Source: Halanaerobiales bacterium (lineage in GTDB: Bacteria > Bacillota > Halanaerobiia > Halanaerobiales > JADQBU01). From it: a stretch of DNA of 13,367 nt. The notes under the pieces were generated by a model. It had not been told where the DNA came from, did no database searches, and worked only from the letters and a program-made list of their open reading frames with translations. Below, in pieces: positions 1-6,433 of this stretch (position 1 is the stretch's first letter; each line of letters starts with the position of its first letter). The stretch covers positions 1 to 13,367 of the forward strand of contig JADQBU010000438.1 of NCBI GenBank assembly GCA_016278435.1, read 5' to 3'. Both the position numbers and the translations under genes were made by a program.

Positions 1-25
1 ACATAATTTATGGAGGTGATTATTG

Positions 26-196
26 ATGGCTCATGTAATTTCTGATGAATGTATTATGTGTGGGGCCTGTGAACCAGAATGCCCTGTTGAGGCCATAAGT
101 GAAGGGGATACTCAGTTCGAAATAGATCCTGATCTCTGCACTGACTGTGGTTCCTGTGCAGAAGTCTGCCCTGTTGAAGCTATAAGTGAAGAATAA
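26..196 (+). CDS. 2[4Fe-4S] clostridial-type ferredoxin
   Basis: This 56-residue protein carries two complete CxxCxxCxxxCP cluster motifs (Cys 9/12/15/19 and Cys 38/41/44/48), so it should bind two [4Fe-4S] clusters and act as a soluble low-potential electron carrier. The two halves are an obvious internal duplication, and the octapeptide CPVEAISE follows the last cysteine of each motif in identical form. The length is typical for the family. The ATG at 26 is preceded by a near-perfect ribosome binding site, GGAGGTGAT (12-20), five bases upstream. It is followed by its own terminator at 215-240, so it is either monocistronic or the last gene of a unit that begins left of the window. Its redox partner is not identified here. 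The radical SAM enzyme downstream needs a reductant, but nothing in the sequence links the two. Confidence 0.95.
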   Translation: MAHVISDECIMCGACEPECPVEAISEGDTQFEIDPDLCTDCGSCAEVCPVEAISEE

Positions 197-214
197 GGAA
201 TAATAAATTTCAGG

Positions 215-240
215 CCGGAGTTGTTAAGACTCCGGTTTTT
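215..240 (+). terminator. Intrinsic terminator after the ferredoxin
   Basis: A perfect 7-bp GC-rich stem (CCGGAGT at 215-221 with ACTCCGG at 229-235, 7-nt loop) runs straight into TTTTT and then a further T-rich tract. It lies 18 bp after the ferredoxin stop, which is a textbook Rho-independent terminator. Confidence 0.93.
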
Positions 241-482
241 ATTTCTTTTTTTATGCAAAGACCAGTCTTCAGAAAATTAAATTAAAGAAGGATTTAATTT
301 TGCTTTCTAGAAATAATAATAAAATAATGAATTTTTCCTATAATAGTTATTAAAAGATATATTATTCCATTTTTTATTTATATATATTAAAACTATCTTT
401 ACTGAATTTATCCAAGAAAGCCTCGTTTATCAACAGGCGGGGAGGATGTCAATATTGGAAATATTTAAGGAGTTGATAATCA
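241..482 (+). promoter_or_regulatory. AT-rich leader and likely promoter region of glyA
   Basis: This gap must hold the glyA promoter because a terminator precedes it. No hexamer pair is convincing. Candidates are TTGCTT (300-305) with AATAAT (323-328) at 17-bp spacing, or the perfect -10 TATAAT at 339-344 without a good -35. Near the gene, 421-445 is a GC-rich island that can fold (CCTC 421-424 with GAGG 442-445) and contains a second SD-like run GGGGAGG (439-445), 37 bases before the start codon. The real glyA SD is AAGGAG at 467-472. I found no riboswitch consensus that I recognise. Confidence 0.4.
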
Positions 483-1706
483 ATGAAAAATCTGAAACAA
501 GTTGACCCAGAAATTGCTGAAATAATTAAACTGGAGCAGGAGAGACAGCAGCGGAATATTGAATTAATTGCTTCCGAAAATTTTGTCAGTGAAGCTGTTA
601 TGGAAGCAGCCGGATCATGTTTGACCAATAAGTATGCCGAGGGTTACCCTGATAACAGGTATTACGGGGGATGTGAAATCATCGACCGGGCGGAAAAACT
701 GGCTATTGACAGGGCTAAAGAGTTGTTTGGTGCAGAACATGTTAATGTCCAGCCTCATTCGGGCTCACAGGCCAACCAGGCTGTCTATTTTGCCATGGTT
801 CCACCGGGAGGGAAAATTCTGGCTATGGATTTAACTCACGGTGGACATTTAACTCATGGTAGTCCGGTAAATATTTCCGGAAAATACTATGATTTTATTC
901 ACTATGGGGTTACTAAAGAAGAGGAAATAATTGATTATGATCAGGTCGAATTGCTGGCTCAGGAATATAAACCGGATTTAATAGTTGCCGGTGCCAGTGC
1001 TTATCCCCGGGTAATAAACTTTAACAGATTCAAGGAAATAGCTGACAGGTATGGAGCCCTTTTTATGGTTGATATGGCTCATATCGCCGGACTGGTAGCT
1101 GCCGGACTGCATCCAAATCCAGTGGCGGTAGCAGATTTTGTGACAACTACTAACCATAAAACCCTGCGGGGAACCAGAGGGGGTATGATTTTATGCAAAG
1201 AAGAATACGGCAAGAAAATAGATAAGGCTATCTTCCCCGGTATCCAGGGCGGACCTTTGATGCATATTATTGCTGCTAAAGCAGTCGCTTTAAAGGAAGC
1301 ATTAAGTGAAGATTTTAAGGATTACCAGCAGCAGATTTTAAATAATGCCCATATTCTGGCTGAGACTTTACAGGGATATGGATTGAGACTGGTTTCCGGG
1401 GGGACGGATAATCATTTAATGCTGGTCGACCTAAATAATATGCAACTGACAGGTAAAGAGGTCGAAATTGCTCTGGATAAGGTAGGTATTACTGTTAATA
1501 AGAATACTATTCCCTTTGAAAAGAGGAGTCCATTTATAACCAGCGGTATCAGAATTGGGACACCTGCGGTAACTACCAGAGGTATGAAGGAAGAGGAAAT
1601 GAAGAAAATTGGAGAATTTATTTATAAGACGATGAAAAACATAGATAATGAGGACAAACTGGAAGAAATCAGAGATATGGTTTATGAATTATCAGCACAA
1701 TTTTAA
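483..1706 (+). CDS. glyA: Serine hydroxymethyltransferase
   Basis: This is a PLP enzyme that interconverts serine + tetrahydrofolate with glycine + 5,10-methylene-THF, the main cytoplasmic source of one-carbon units. At 407 residues it has the usual bacterial length. The N-terminal SENF motif (31-34) and the YAEGYPDNRYYGG substrate/PLP loop (51-63) are clear. The Schiff-base lysine is K226 in TTTNHKTLRGTRGG (221-234), with the PLP-ring aspartate in VDMAHIAGL (D197). The usual motif reads TTTTHKTLRGPRGG, so N225 and T231 are variant positions, but all catalytic residues I can place are kept. The ATG is fixed by an in-frame TAA immediately upstream (477-479) and an SD at 467-472. The Cof-type hydrolase follows after 48 bp with no terminator, so the two are probably cotranscribed. 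Confidence 0.97.
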   Translation: MKNLKQVDPEIAEIIKLEQERQQRNIELIASENFVSEAVMEAAGSCLTNKYAEGYPDNRYYGGCEIIDRAEKLAIDRAKELFGAEHVNVQPHSGSQANQAVYFAMVPPGGKILAMDLTHGGHLTHGSPVNISGKYYDFIHYGVTKEEEIIDYDQVELLAQEYKPDLIVAGASAYPRVINFNRFKEIADRYGALFMVDMAHIAGLVAAGLHPNPVAVADFVTTTNHKTLRGTRGGMILCKEEYGKKIDKAIFPGIQGGPLMHIIAAKAVALKEALSEDFKDYQQQILNNAHILAETLQGYGLRLVSGGTDNHLMLVDLNNMQLTGKEVEIALDKVGITVNKNTIPFEKRSPFITSGIRIGTPAVTTRGMKEEEMKKIGEFIYKTMKNIDNEDKLEEIRDMVYELSAQF

Positions 1707-1754
1707 TAATTATATTTTTAACACATAAAATTAATTTAAGGATGGGATTAAAAA

Positions 1755-2558
1755 TTGAATTTTAGATTGATTACCCTTGATCTGGATGGAACACTACTCA
1801 ATCAAGATCATTCTATTTCCAGGGCAACCCTTGCCACCATAAAAAAGATTCAGAAAAAGGGAATGGAGGTTATCATAGCCACTGGAAGAATGCTGGTTTC
1901 TGCCCTGCCCTATGCCAGTACAATTGGTCTTTCAGGGCCGATTATTACCTATAACGGGGCTTATGTGAAAGATATTGGCAAAGATGAAATATTGTATCAT
2001 AAGCCTCTGGACTGCGAGTTAGCAAAGACAATTATCAGAGATGCTGAAGAGAAAAAATTACAGATGAATCTGTATCTGGATGATAAATTATATGTAAAGG
2101 AAAGAAATGAACTGGTTGAGCTGTATGAAGAAATTTCCGGGATAAGGGCCAACTATGTGGGGCGACTTTCAAGCTTTATTGACAGGGATCCAACCAAGTT
2201 GTTAATTATAGAGAATTCCCGGGAAAAACAGCAGTATTATCTAAAATACTATAGAGAAAAATACCGGGAACAGATAGAAGTAACTGAGTCTCAGTATAAT
2301 TTTATAGAGATTGGGGCAATCGGGGTATCGAAAGGAGATGCCCTGGCCCATGTTGCAGACACGATGGGAATAAAAAGCAGTGAAGTAATCGCCATTGGTG
2401 ATGGCTGGAATGATTATGAAATGTTAAAATGGGCCGGACTGGGAATCGTTATGGGAAATGCGTCCGCTGATTTAAAAGAAAAAATAGATACCATTGCACC
2501 ACCGAACAGTGAGGAGGGAGTAAGCAGGGTTTTAACTGAGGTTCTGGGACTGGAGTAA
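1755..2558 (+). CDS. Cof-type HAD-superfamily phosphatase (HAD-IIB)
   Basis: This 267-residue cytosolic phosphatase has all four HAD motifs. Motif I is DLDGTLL with nucleophile D9 and acid/base D11, motif II is T43 in IIATGR, motif III is K193 in GVSKGDAL, and motif IV is GDGWND with Mg2+-binding D216 and D220. The large insert between motifs II and III is the C2-type cap of the Cof/YbhA group. These enzymes dephosphorylate small metabolites such as sugar phosphates, FMN or PLP, and the physiological substrate cannot be read from sequence. PLP would fit the PLP enzyme upstream, but that is only a guess. It starts at TTG (1755), supported by AAGGATG (1738-1744) about ten bases upstream; no nearby ATG keeps motif I. 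Confidence 0.92.
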   Translation: MNFRLITLDLDGTLLNQDHSISRATLATIKKIQKKGMEVIIATGRMLVSALPYASTIGLSGPIITYNGAYVKDIGKDEILYHKPLDCELAKTIIRDAEEKKLQMNLYLDDKLYVKERNELVELYEEISGIRANYVGRLSSFIDRDPTKLLIIENSREKQQYYLKYYREKYREQIEVTESQYNFIEIGAIGVSKGDALAHVADTMGIKSSEVIAIGDGWNDYEMLKWAGLGIVMGNASADLKEKIDTIAPPNSEEGVSRVLTEVLGLE

Positions 2559-2559
2559 T

Positions 2560-2588
2560 TTGATTACAGGTAATAAAAGAGATATAAT
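2560..2588 (+). promoter_or_regulatory. Sigma-A-type promoter for the radical SAM gene
   Basis: The -35 hexamer is TTGATT (2560-2565) and the -10 is a perfect TATAAT (2583-2588), separated by exactly 17 bp. Transcription would begin near 2595, giving a leader of about 60 nt before the ATG at 2654. It begins two bases after the stop codon of the preceding hydrolase gene. This is the best consensus promoter in the window. Confidence 0.75.
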
Positions 2589-2653
2589 GTATATCAAGAT
2601 AAGGTTTATGGAAATATCTTCGTTTAGGTCTGGCTAAAAAAGGAGGAAGAAAT

Positions 2654-4027
2654 ATGGCTATAAACTTTAATTTTGCCAAACGGTTTGCGGCTGAAAAAAT
2701 TCTAAAACGTGCTATTAATTATATAGAAAAGGACCCGGAGGAAAACTTCTTGAAAGTACTTAACCTGGTTGAGAAGATTGCCAGTACTGATAAACATCTG
2801 GAAGAGATAGAGAATATCAGGAAGAACTTCAAGACGAACCCGGCTATCCGGGAATATGTAAAGAAGTTTACCGATATAGCACCCAGTTACAAAGAAGGGC
2901 TGGTTATGAACTTCTTTATAAATTCGGGGTTGCTGGGAATTCCCTATCAGTATCAAGTTGCAGAAGAACTGGGGGTAGATGTACCCTGGACTATATTGAT
3001 CGACCCCACCAGTGCATGTAACCTTAATTGTACAGGTTGTTGGGCCGGGGAATATGACCAGAGTGACCGGCTTAGTCTCGATACAATAGATAGAATTATC
3101 AATGAAGCCAAAGAACTGGGTATATATTTTATTGTATTATCTGGAGGAGAACCAACTGTCTATCCCGAACTTTTCGATATCTTTGAACGCCATCAGGATG
3201 TAGGTTTTATGATGTATACAAATGCAACTCTGATCAATGACGAGATGGCAGATAGAATGCTTGAGGTAGGAAATGTTAGTCCGGCTATCAGTCTGGAAGG
3301 ATTTGAAAAGTCAACCGATGAAAGGCGTGGCAGCGGGGTTTATAAAAAAATTATGGAAGCCATGGATAGATTACGTGAGCGGGGTATTGTATTTGGAACG
3401 AGTATAACTGTTACCAGGAATAATGTTGAGGAGTTATTCGCTACTGATGAATTTATTGATACACTGGTCGAGAAAGGTGCAATCTACGGCTGGTCATTCC
3501 ATTATGTACCGATCGGTAGAGATCCGGATCTGGATTTAATGTTAACACCTGAACAGAGAGCGATGATGGCCAGACGGATACCTGAGATACGTCAGAACAA
3601 ACCTTTTTTTCTGGCAGATTTCTGGAATGATGGCACATTCAGTGGAGGCTGTATTGCCGGGGGAAGACGGTATTTCCATATTAATGCCAGGGGAGAAGTT
3701 GAACCCTGTGCCTTTGTCCATTTTGCTGTCGATAATATTAATGATAAAAGTCTGCGGGAAGTTTTACAGAATCCGCTATTTAAATCATATCAGAAACGCC
3801 AGCCATTTAATGAAAACTTAATGCTGCCCTGTCCTATAATAGATAATCCGCAGCAGTTAAGAGATATTGTCAATGAGTCAGGTGCTCATCCAACCCATAT
3901 AGGGGCAGAAACGGTTCTGCAGGGTGAAATAGCAGCAGGACTGGATAAAATATCTAAACAGTGGAGTGAAAGATCAAAACCTATTAATGAGCAGAGAAAT
4001 TCCGGACAAAAAAAAGAAGCAAAATAA
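2654..4027 (+). CDS. Radical SAM protein with SPASM/twitch-like C-terminus
   Basis: This 457-residue protein has the radical SAM core cluster CNLNCTGC (Cys 122, 126, 129; CxxxCxxC) and the AdoMet-binding LSGGEP (162-167). It should reduce S-adenosylmethionine to a 5'-deoxyadenosyl radical. About 115 mostly helical, charged residues precede the core, and the segment just before the cluster (PWTILIDPTSACNLNC) is typical of MoaA/NirJ-related COG0535 proteins. The C-terminus fits the SPASM/twitch opening CX13GX4C (C333, G347, C352) with one more cysteine, C393, so an auxiliary Fe-S cluster with three visible Cys ligands is likely. The lysine-rich tail after about 440 looks disordered. It has its own promoter (2560-2588) and terminator (4037-4086), and no candidate RiPP precursor peptide is beside it. 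SD GGAGG is 7 nt before the ATG. The substrate is unknown. HpnH-like or heme/cofactor maturases are distant alternatives. Confidence 0.85.
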   Translation: MAINFNFAKRFAAEKILKRAINYIEKDPEENFLKVLNLVEKIASTDKHLEEIENIRKNFKTNPAIREYVKKFTDIAPSYKEGLVMNFFINSGLLGIPYQYQVAEELGVDVPWTILIDPTSACNLNCTGCWAGEYDQSDRLSLDTIDRIINEAKELGIYFIVLSGGEPTVYPELFDIFERHQDVGFMMYTNATLINDEMADRMLEVGNVSPAISLEGFEKSTDERRGSGVYKKIMEAMDRLRERGIVFGTSITVTRNNVEELFATDEFIDTLVEKGAIYGWSFHYVPIGRDPDLDLMLTPEQRAMMARRIPEIRQNKPFFLADFWNDGTFSGGCIAGGRRYFHINARGEVEPCAFVHFAVDNINDKSLREVLQNPLFKSYQKRQPFNENLMLPCPIIDNPQQLRDIVNESGAHPTHIGAETVLQGEIAAGLDKISKQWSERSKPINEQRNSGQKKEAK

Positions 4028-4036
4028 TCATTTGAA

Positions 4037-4086
4037 GGTAGGCTTTTCTGACTCTAATTAATTTTTATATGAGCCTGCCCTTTTTT
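4037..4086 (+). terminator. Intrinsic terminator between radical SAM and ROK genes
   Basis: GGTAGGC (4037-4043) pairs with GCCTGCC (4073-4079) through one G-U pair; the inner TT/GA extends this to 9 bp. The loop is long (about 25 nt) and AT-rich, and TTTTTT follows at 4081-4086. The next gene starts only 28 bp later, so its promoter must lie inside this hairpin or further upstream. A weak candidate is TTGAAG (4032-4037) with TCTAAT (4053-4058) at a short 15-bp spacing. Confidence 0.75.
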
Positions 4087-4100
4087 AGATAAAGAAAAAA

Positions 4101-4109
4101 AGGAAGTGA
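4101..4109 (+). promoter_or_regulatory. Ribosome binding site that selects the ROK start
   Basis: AGGAAGTGA (4101-4109) resembles the ideal AGGAGGTGA and sits 5 nt before ATG 4115. The possible GTG start at 4106 lies inside this sequence, so it could not use it. Confidence 0.7.
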
Positions 4110-4114
4110 ACAGG

Positions 4115-5068
4115 ATGCCAGAATATTTTATAGGAATCGATCTCGGTGGTACAAAAATATTGACCGCAATAGCAGGTAAAGATGGTGATATTCTGGCCAG
4201 AAGGAAATTGCCGACTGAAGCAAATAAAGGTCAGAATAAGATTATTGCCAATATTAAAGAAACAATAAAGGGTGTACTGGAAGAGACAGGTAAGATAGAA
4301 AAAGATATTACCCGGATTGGTGTTGGTAGTCCGGGTCCGCTGAGTGTTAAAAAAGGCATTATCTATGAGAATTCAAATCTCCCCTGGAAAAATGTACCGA
4401 TCGTTAAGTTGCTGGAGGAGGAGGTTGGAATCCGCGTGGTTCTGGAAAATGATGCTAATGCGGCTGCTCTGGGCGAGAAATGTTTTGGCACAGGCCAGGG
4501 TGTTGATAATCTATTGTATATAACGATCAGTACCGGGATCGGTGGAGGTATTATAATAGATGGCAAGATATATCACGGGGCCAGTGATGGAGCGGGTGAA
4601 ATCGGCCATATGACTGTTCATCCCGATGGTCCTCTTTGTGGATGTGGTAATCACGGCTGCTTTGAAACTCTGGCTTCAGGAACAGCTATTGCTGAGATGG
4701 GTAGAAATGCTGTTGTCAGGAGCCGGGCACAGGTTCTGAAAGGACTCTGTCAGGGGGACTTAAATAAGATAGATGCTGCCCTGGTAGCTCAGGCTGCTTA
4801 CCAGGGAGACCAGGATGCAGTCAGAATCTTTGAAAATGCCGGCAGCTACCTGGGAATCGGTATTGCCAATCTAATCAATTTATTTAATCCTGAGATGATT
4901 ATTCTCGGTGGAGGAGTAATGAAGGCTGAGGACTTATTTATTGAATGTATGTATAAAACACTGGAAGAAAGAGCATTAACTGCTTCCAGAGAAGAACTGG
5001 AGATTTGCCGGGCAGGTCTGGGTGATGATACTGGGGTAAAAGGAGCGATTGCAGTAGCAAGGCAATAA
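4115..5068 (+). CDS. glcK: ROK-family glucokinase
   Basis: This 317-residue sugar kinase probably phosphorylates glucose to glucose-6-phosphate with ATP in the cytosol. The N-terminal ATP-binding loop is DLGGTK (9-14). The sugar-binding/catalytic segment ENDANAAALGE (111-121) holds the catalytic aspartate D113. The ROK signature has ExGH (E162, H165) and CGCGNHGC (C175, C177, C182), which with H165 form the zinc site. The second ATP-binding region is ILGGGV (263-268). The cysteine-rich zinc motif with ExGH is what bacterial glucokinases show rather than ROK repressors, and no N-terminal helix-turn-helix is present. An in-frame GTG at 4106 would add three residues, but the SD at 4101-4109 favours ATG 4115. 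It is followed after 14 bp by the DOMON-like gene, so it heads a three-gene unit. It could supply hexose phosphate to the glycogen genes nearby; fructo- or mannokinase activity cannot be excluded. Confidence 0.92.
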   Translation: MPEYFIGIDLGGTKILTAIAGKDGDILARRKLPTEANKGQNKIIANIKETIKGVLEETGKIEKDITRIGVGSPGPLSVKKGIIYENSNLPWKNVPIVKLLEEEVGIRVVLENDANAAALGEKCFGTGQGVDNLLYITISTGIGGGIIIDGKIYHGASDGAGEIGHMTVHPDGPLCGCGNHGCFETLASGTAIAEMGRNAVVRSRAQVLKGLCQGDLNKIDAALVAQAAYQGDQDAVRIFENAGSYLGIGIANLINLFNPEMIILGGGVMKAEDLFIECMYKTLEERALTASREELEICRAGLGDDTGVKGAIAVARQ

Positions 5069-5082
5069 ATGGGAGGTTAGTT

Positions 5083-5994
5083 ATGAAAACCCTTATCCTG
5101 GCATTGTTATTTGTAATTTGTTTTACCTGTTATGCCGGTGCTGAAGACGGAGTAATTTATTCCACTACTGATCCAGCTGGTGATGATTACGGACCGGGCA
5201 CTTATGAATATCCAGAAAATAAGGTATTTAAACCCTATCAGGGGTTATTTGATATAACAGGTTTTAAAATTAAAGAAGAAGATGAAAATTATATTTTTAT
5301 ATTTGACTTTGGAAAAATAACAGATCCCTGGGATAGTAAATTCGGTTTTAGTCTTCCCCTCCTTGAACTGTATATAGATAATGAGGCGGGAGGAGAAGAT
5401 AGTTTGTTCCAGGAGGGAGCAAATATTAGACTTGACCATGATCATCCCTGGAATAAATTGATAAAAATAAGTGGATGGTGGGTGCGTGTCTTTAGCCCGG
5501 GAGATTTAAGTGAGGAAAATGATAAATTTTTATTTGAAGCAGATGATTTTCCGGGGACAATAGATGATTGTGATGTCGAGGTTATAGATAACCGGATTAA
5601 TGTAAGAATTAATAAGAAATATATTGGGCCAGTCTCAGGTTCTTATATTTATCTAATGGTAGGTAGCTTTGATCCTTTTGGTCTTGATCATTTTCGGGAT
5701 GTAAATAGTGATAGTAGTGACTGGGCTTTTTATTTTAAGGGAGATGGAAACCCGGATTTTGCACCCAGGGTAATAGACCTATTACTTTCTTCCCGGTATG
5801 ATCAAAAAGAAATCCTTGCTAATTTTGATGAAGAAAATTACTGTCAGATATATCCGATAAGGGTAGTCAATAATACGAATAAAATGGGAGTTTTCAGTGT
5901 CAATACTCTGTTTTATATTGCTTTTATCTTCCTGATAATGGTCATTGTATTTATGAATAAAAACACTTCCTTTAGCCATACTAAAAATAGATAA
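5083..5994 (+). CDS. Membrane-anchored glucodextranase-C / DOMON-like domain protein
   Basis: This 303-residue protein has a signal peptide (residues 1-20, cleavage likely after AGA) and a C-terminal hydrophobic helix (about 274-291) followed by a basic tail, so it should be anchored with the main domain outside the cytoplasm. The domain (about 22-235) resembles the C-terminal domain of glucodextranases and pullulanases (Glucodextran_C, a DOMON-like beta-sandwich). It begins with the typical DPAGDDYGPGTYEYP (30-44), then FDITGF (56-61), GANIRL (112-117), GWWVRV (131-136) and a final DWAFYF (213-218). In characterised enzymes this domain is an accessory attached to a glycoside hydrolase and thought to bind sugar or the cell envelope. 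Here there is no catalytic domain. SD GGGAGG (5071-5076) is 6 nt before the ATG. It lies between a glucokinase and a starch-binding module gene, which suggests a role in alpha-glucan handling at the cell surface. That role is inferred. Confidence 0.75.
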   Translation: MKTLILALLFVICFTCYAGAEDGVIYSTTDPAGDDYGPGTYEYPENKVFKPYQGLFDITGFKIKEEDENYIFIFDFGKITDPWDSKFGFSLPLLELYIDNEAGGEDSLFQEGANIRLDHDHPWNKLIKISGWWVRVFSPGDLSEENDKFLFEADDFPGTIDDCDVEVIDNRINVRINKKYIGPVSGSYIYLMVGSFDPFGLDHFRDVNSDSSDWAFYFKGDGNPDFAPRVIDLLLSSRYDQKEILANFDEENYCQIYPIRVVNNTNKMGVFSVNTLFYIAFIFLIMVIVFMNKNTSFSHTKNR

Positions 5995-6000
5995 AAAGTA

Positions 6001-6009
6001 AAGGAGGTG
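6001..6009 (+). promoter_or_regulatory. Strong ribosome binding site for the TTG-started CBM gene
   Basis: AAGGAGGTG at 6001-6009 is an ideal SD, five nt before TTG 6015. No ATG occurs nearby in this frame before the conserved domain, so it fixes the non-ATG start. Confidence 0.85.
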
Positions 6010-6014
6010 TTATA

Positions 6015-6335
6015 TTGCAGGAATTAGGTATTCAGGGCATTGCTGTAAAACCAACGCCTATTACAGCCGGTGATAGAGTCAAGATTGAGTATGATGGTTT
6101 ACTCTCACAATCCGGAGCAGAAGAAATTTATCTTCACGCCGGGTATGGAAATGCAAGAGAATGGAGAAATGTACAGGATTTCAGGATGAGAAAAGGTATG
6201 GAGGGTTGGGAAACAGAGATGAATGTTCATACAGATGACCGCTTAAATATCTGTTTCCATGATAATGCCAACAACTGGGATAATAATAGTGGTAGTAACT
6301 GGAGTTTTGAGGTTCATAATGGGAATTTATATTAA
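6015..6335 (+). CDS. Stand-alone starch-binding protein, CBM25/CBM53-like
   Basis: This 106-residue protein is almost entirely one carbohydrate-binding module. The pattern matches CBM25/53 modules of amylases and plant starch synthase III: VKIEYDGLL (22-30), then IYLHAGYGNAREW (38-50), a central GWETEM (64-69), and the hallmark LNICFHDNANNWDNNSGSNW (77-96), where the aromatic residues and the WDNN loop contact the sugar. It has no signal peptide, membrane segment or catalytic domain, so it is probably a cytoplasmic glycogen-binding protein. The start is TTG 6015, set by the SD at 6001-6009. It is the last gene of the ROK, DOMON-like, CBM unit (20 bp after the previous stop), and tandem terminators follow. 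Plausible roles are targeting enzymes to glycogen granules or coating them. A degraded remnant of a larger amylase is less likely, because its RBS and fold are intact. Confidence 0.8.
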   Translation: MQELGIQGIAVKPTPITAGDRVKIEYDGLLSQSGAEEIYLHAGYGNAREWRNVQDFRMRKGMEGWETEMNVHTDDRLNICFHDNANNWDNNSGSNWSFEVHNGNLY

Positions 6336-6344
6336 ATAATGCAT

Positions 6345-6379
6345 AAAAAAACCCTGTAGTAGTTACTACTACAGGGTTT
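6345..6379 (-). terminator. Second terminator of the convergent pair (31-nt perfect palindrome)
   Basis: 6349-6379 is a perfect inverted repeat of 15 bases per arm around a single central T (6364); as RNA, a 14-bp stem with a 3-nt loop. Reading -, the stem runs into seven U residues (A6345-A6351 on +), a strong tail for transcripts from the DUF4912 gene. Reading +, the tail is only TTTATATATT, so it may stop the CBM transcript less well. It begins 13 bp after the CBM stop codon. Confidence 0.85.
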
Positions 6380-6394
6380 ATATATTGAATCAAT

Positions 6395-6433
6395 AAAAAC
6401 CTCGCCCGCTGGATAAACGGACGAGGTTTTTTT
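6395..6433. terminator. Bidirectional terminator between convergent genes
   Basis: CCTCG (6400-6404) pairs with CGAGG (6422-6426), continued by CCG/CGG after one mismatch, with a 9-nt loop. Seven T follow on + (6427-6433), and five A precede on + (6395-6399), giving U tails both ways. Its T tract overlaps the stop codon of the DUF4912 gene (6432-6434). Confidence 0.9.

Noticed and set aside
241..482. Riboswitch or PurR-type operator upstream of glyA
   Set aside because: No glycine, THF, SAM or purine aptamer core, T-box sequence or CGAAC-type PurR box is recognisable, and there is no terminator-like expression platform.
2654..4027. Radical SAM protein as HpnH working with the squalene synthase in hopanoid synthesis
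   Set aside because: The genes are about 9 kb apart in separate units, there is no squalene-hopene cyclase in the window, and the CX13GX4C C-terminus is SPASM-like rather than the HpnH type.
4106..4114. GTG start adding three residues to the ROK kinase
   Set aside because: The GTG lies inside the best SD sequence (4101-4109); ATG 4115 has correct spacing and still includes the whole ATP-binding loop.
6349..6379. The 31-nt palindrome as a protein-binding operator
   Set aside because: Its position just after two convergent stop codons and the seven-U tail on the minus strand fit a terminator better.
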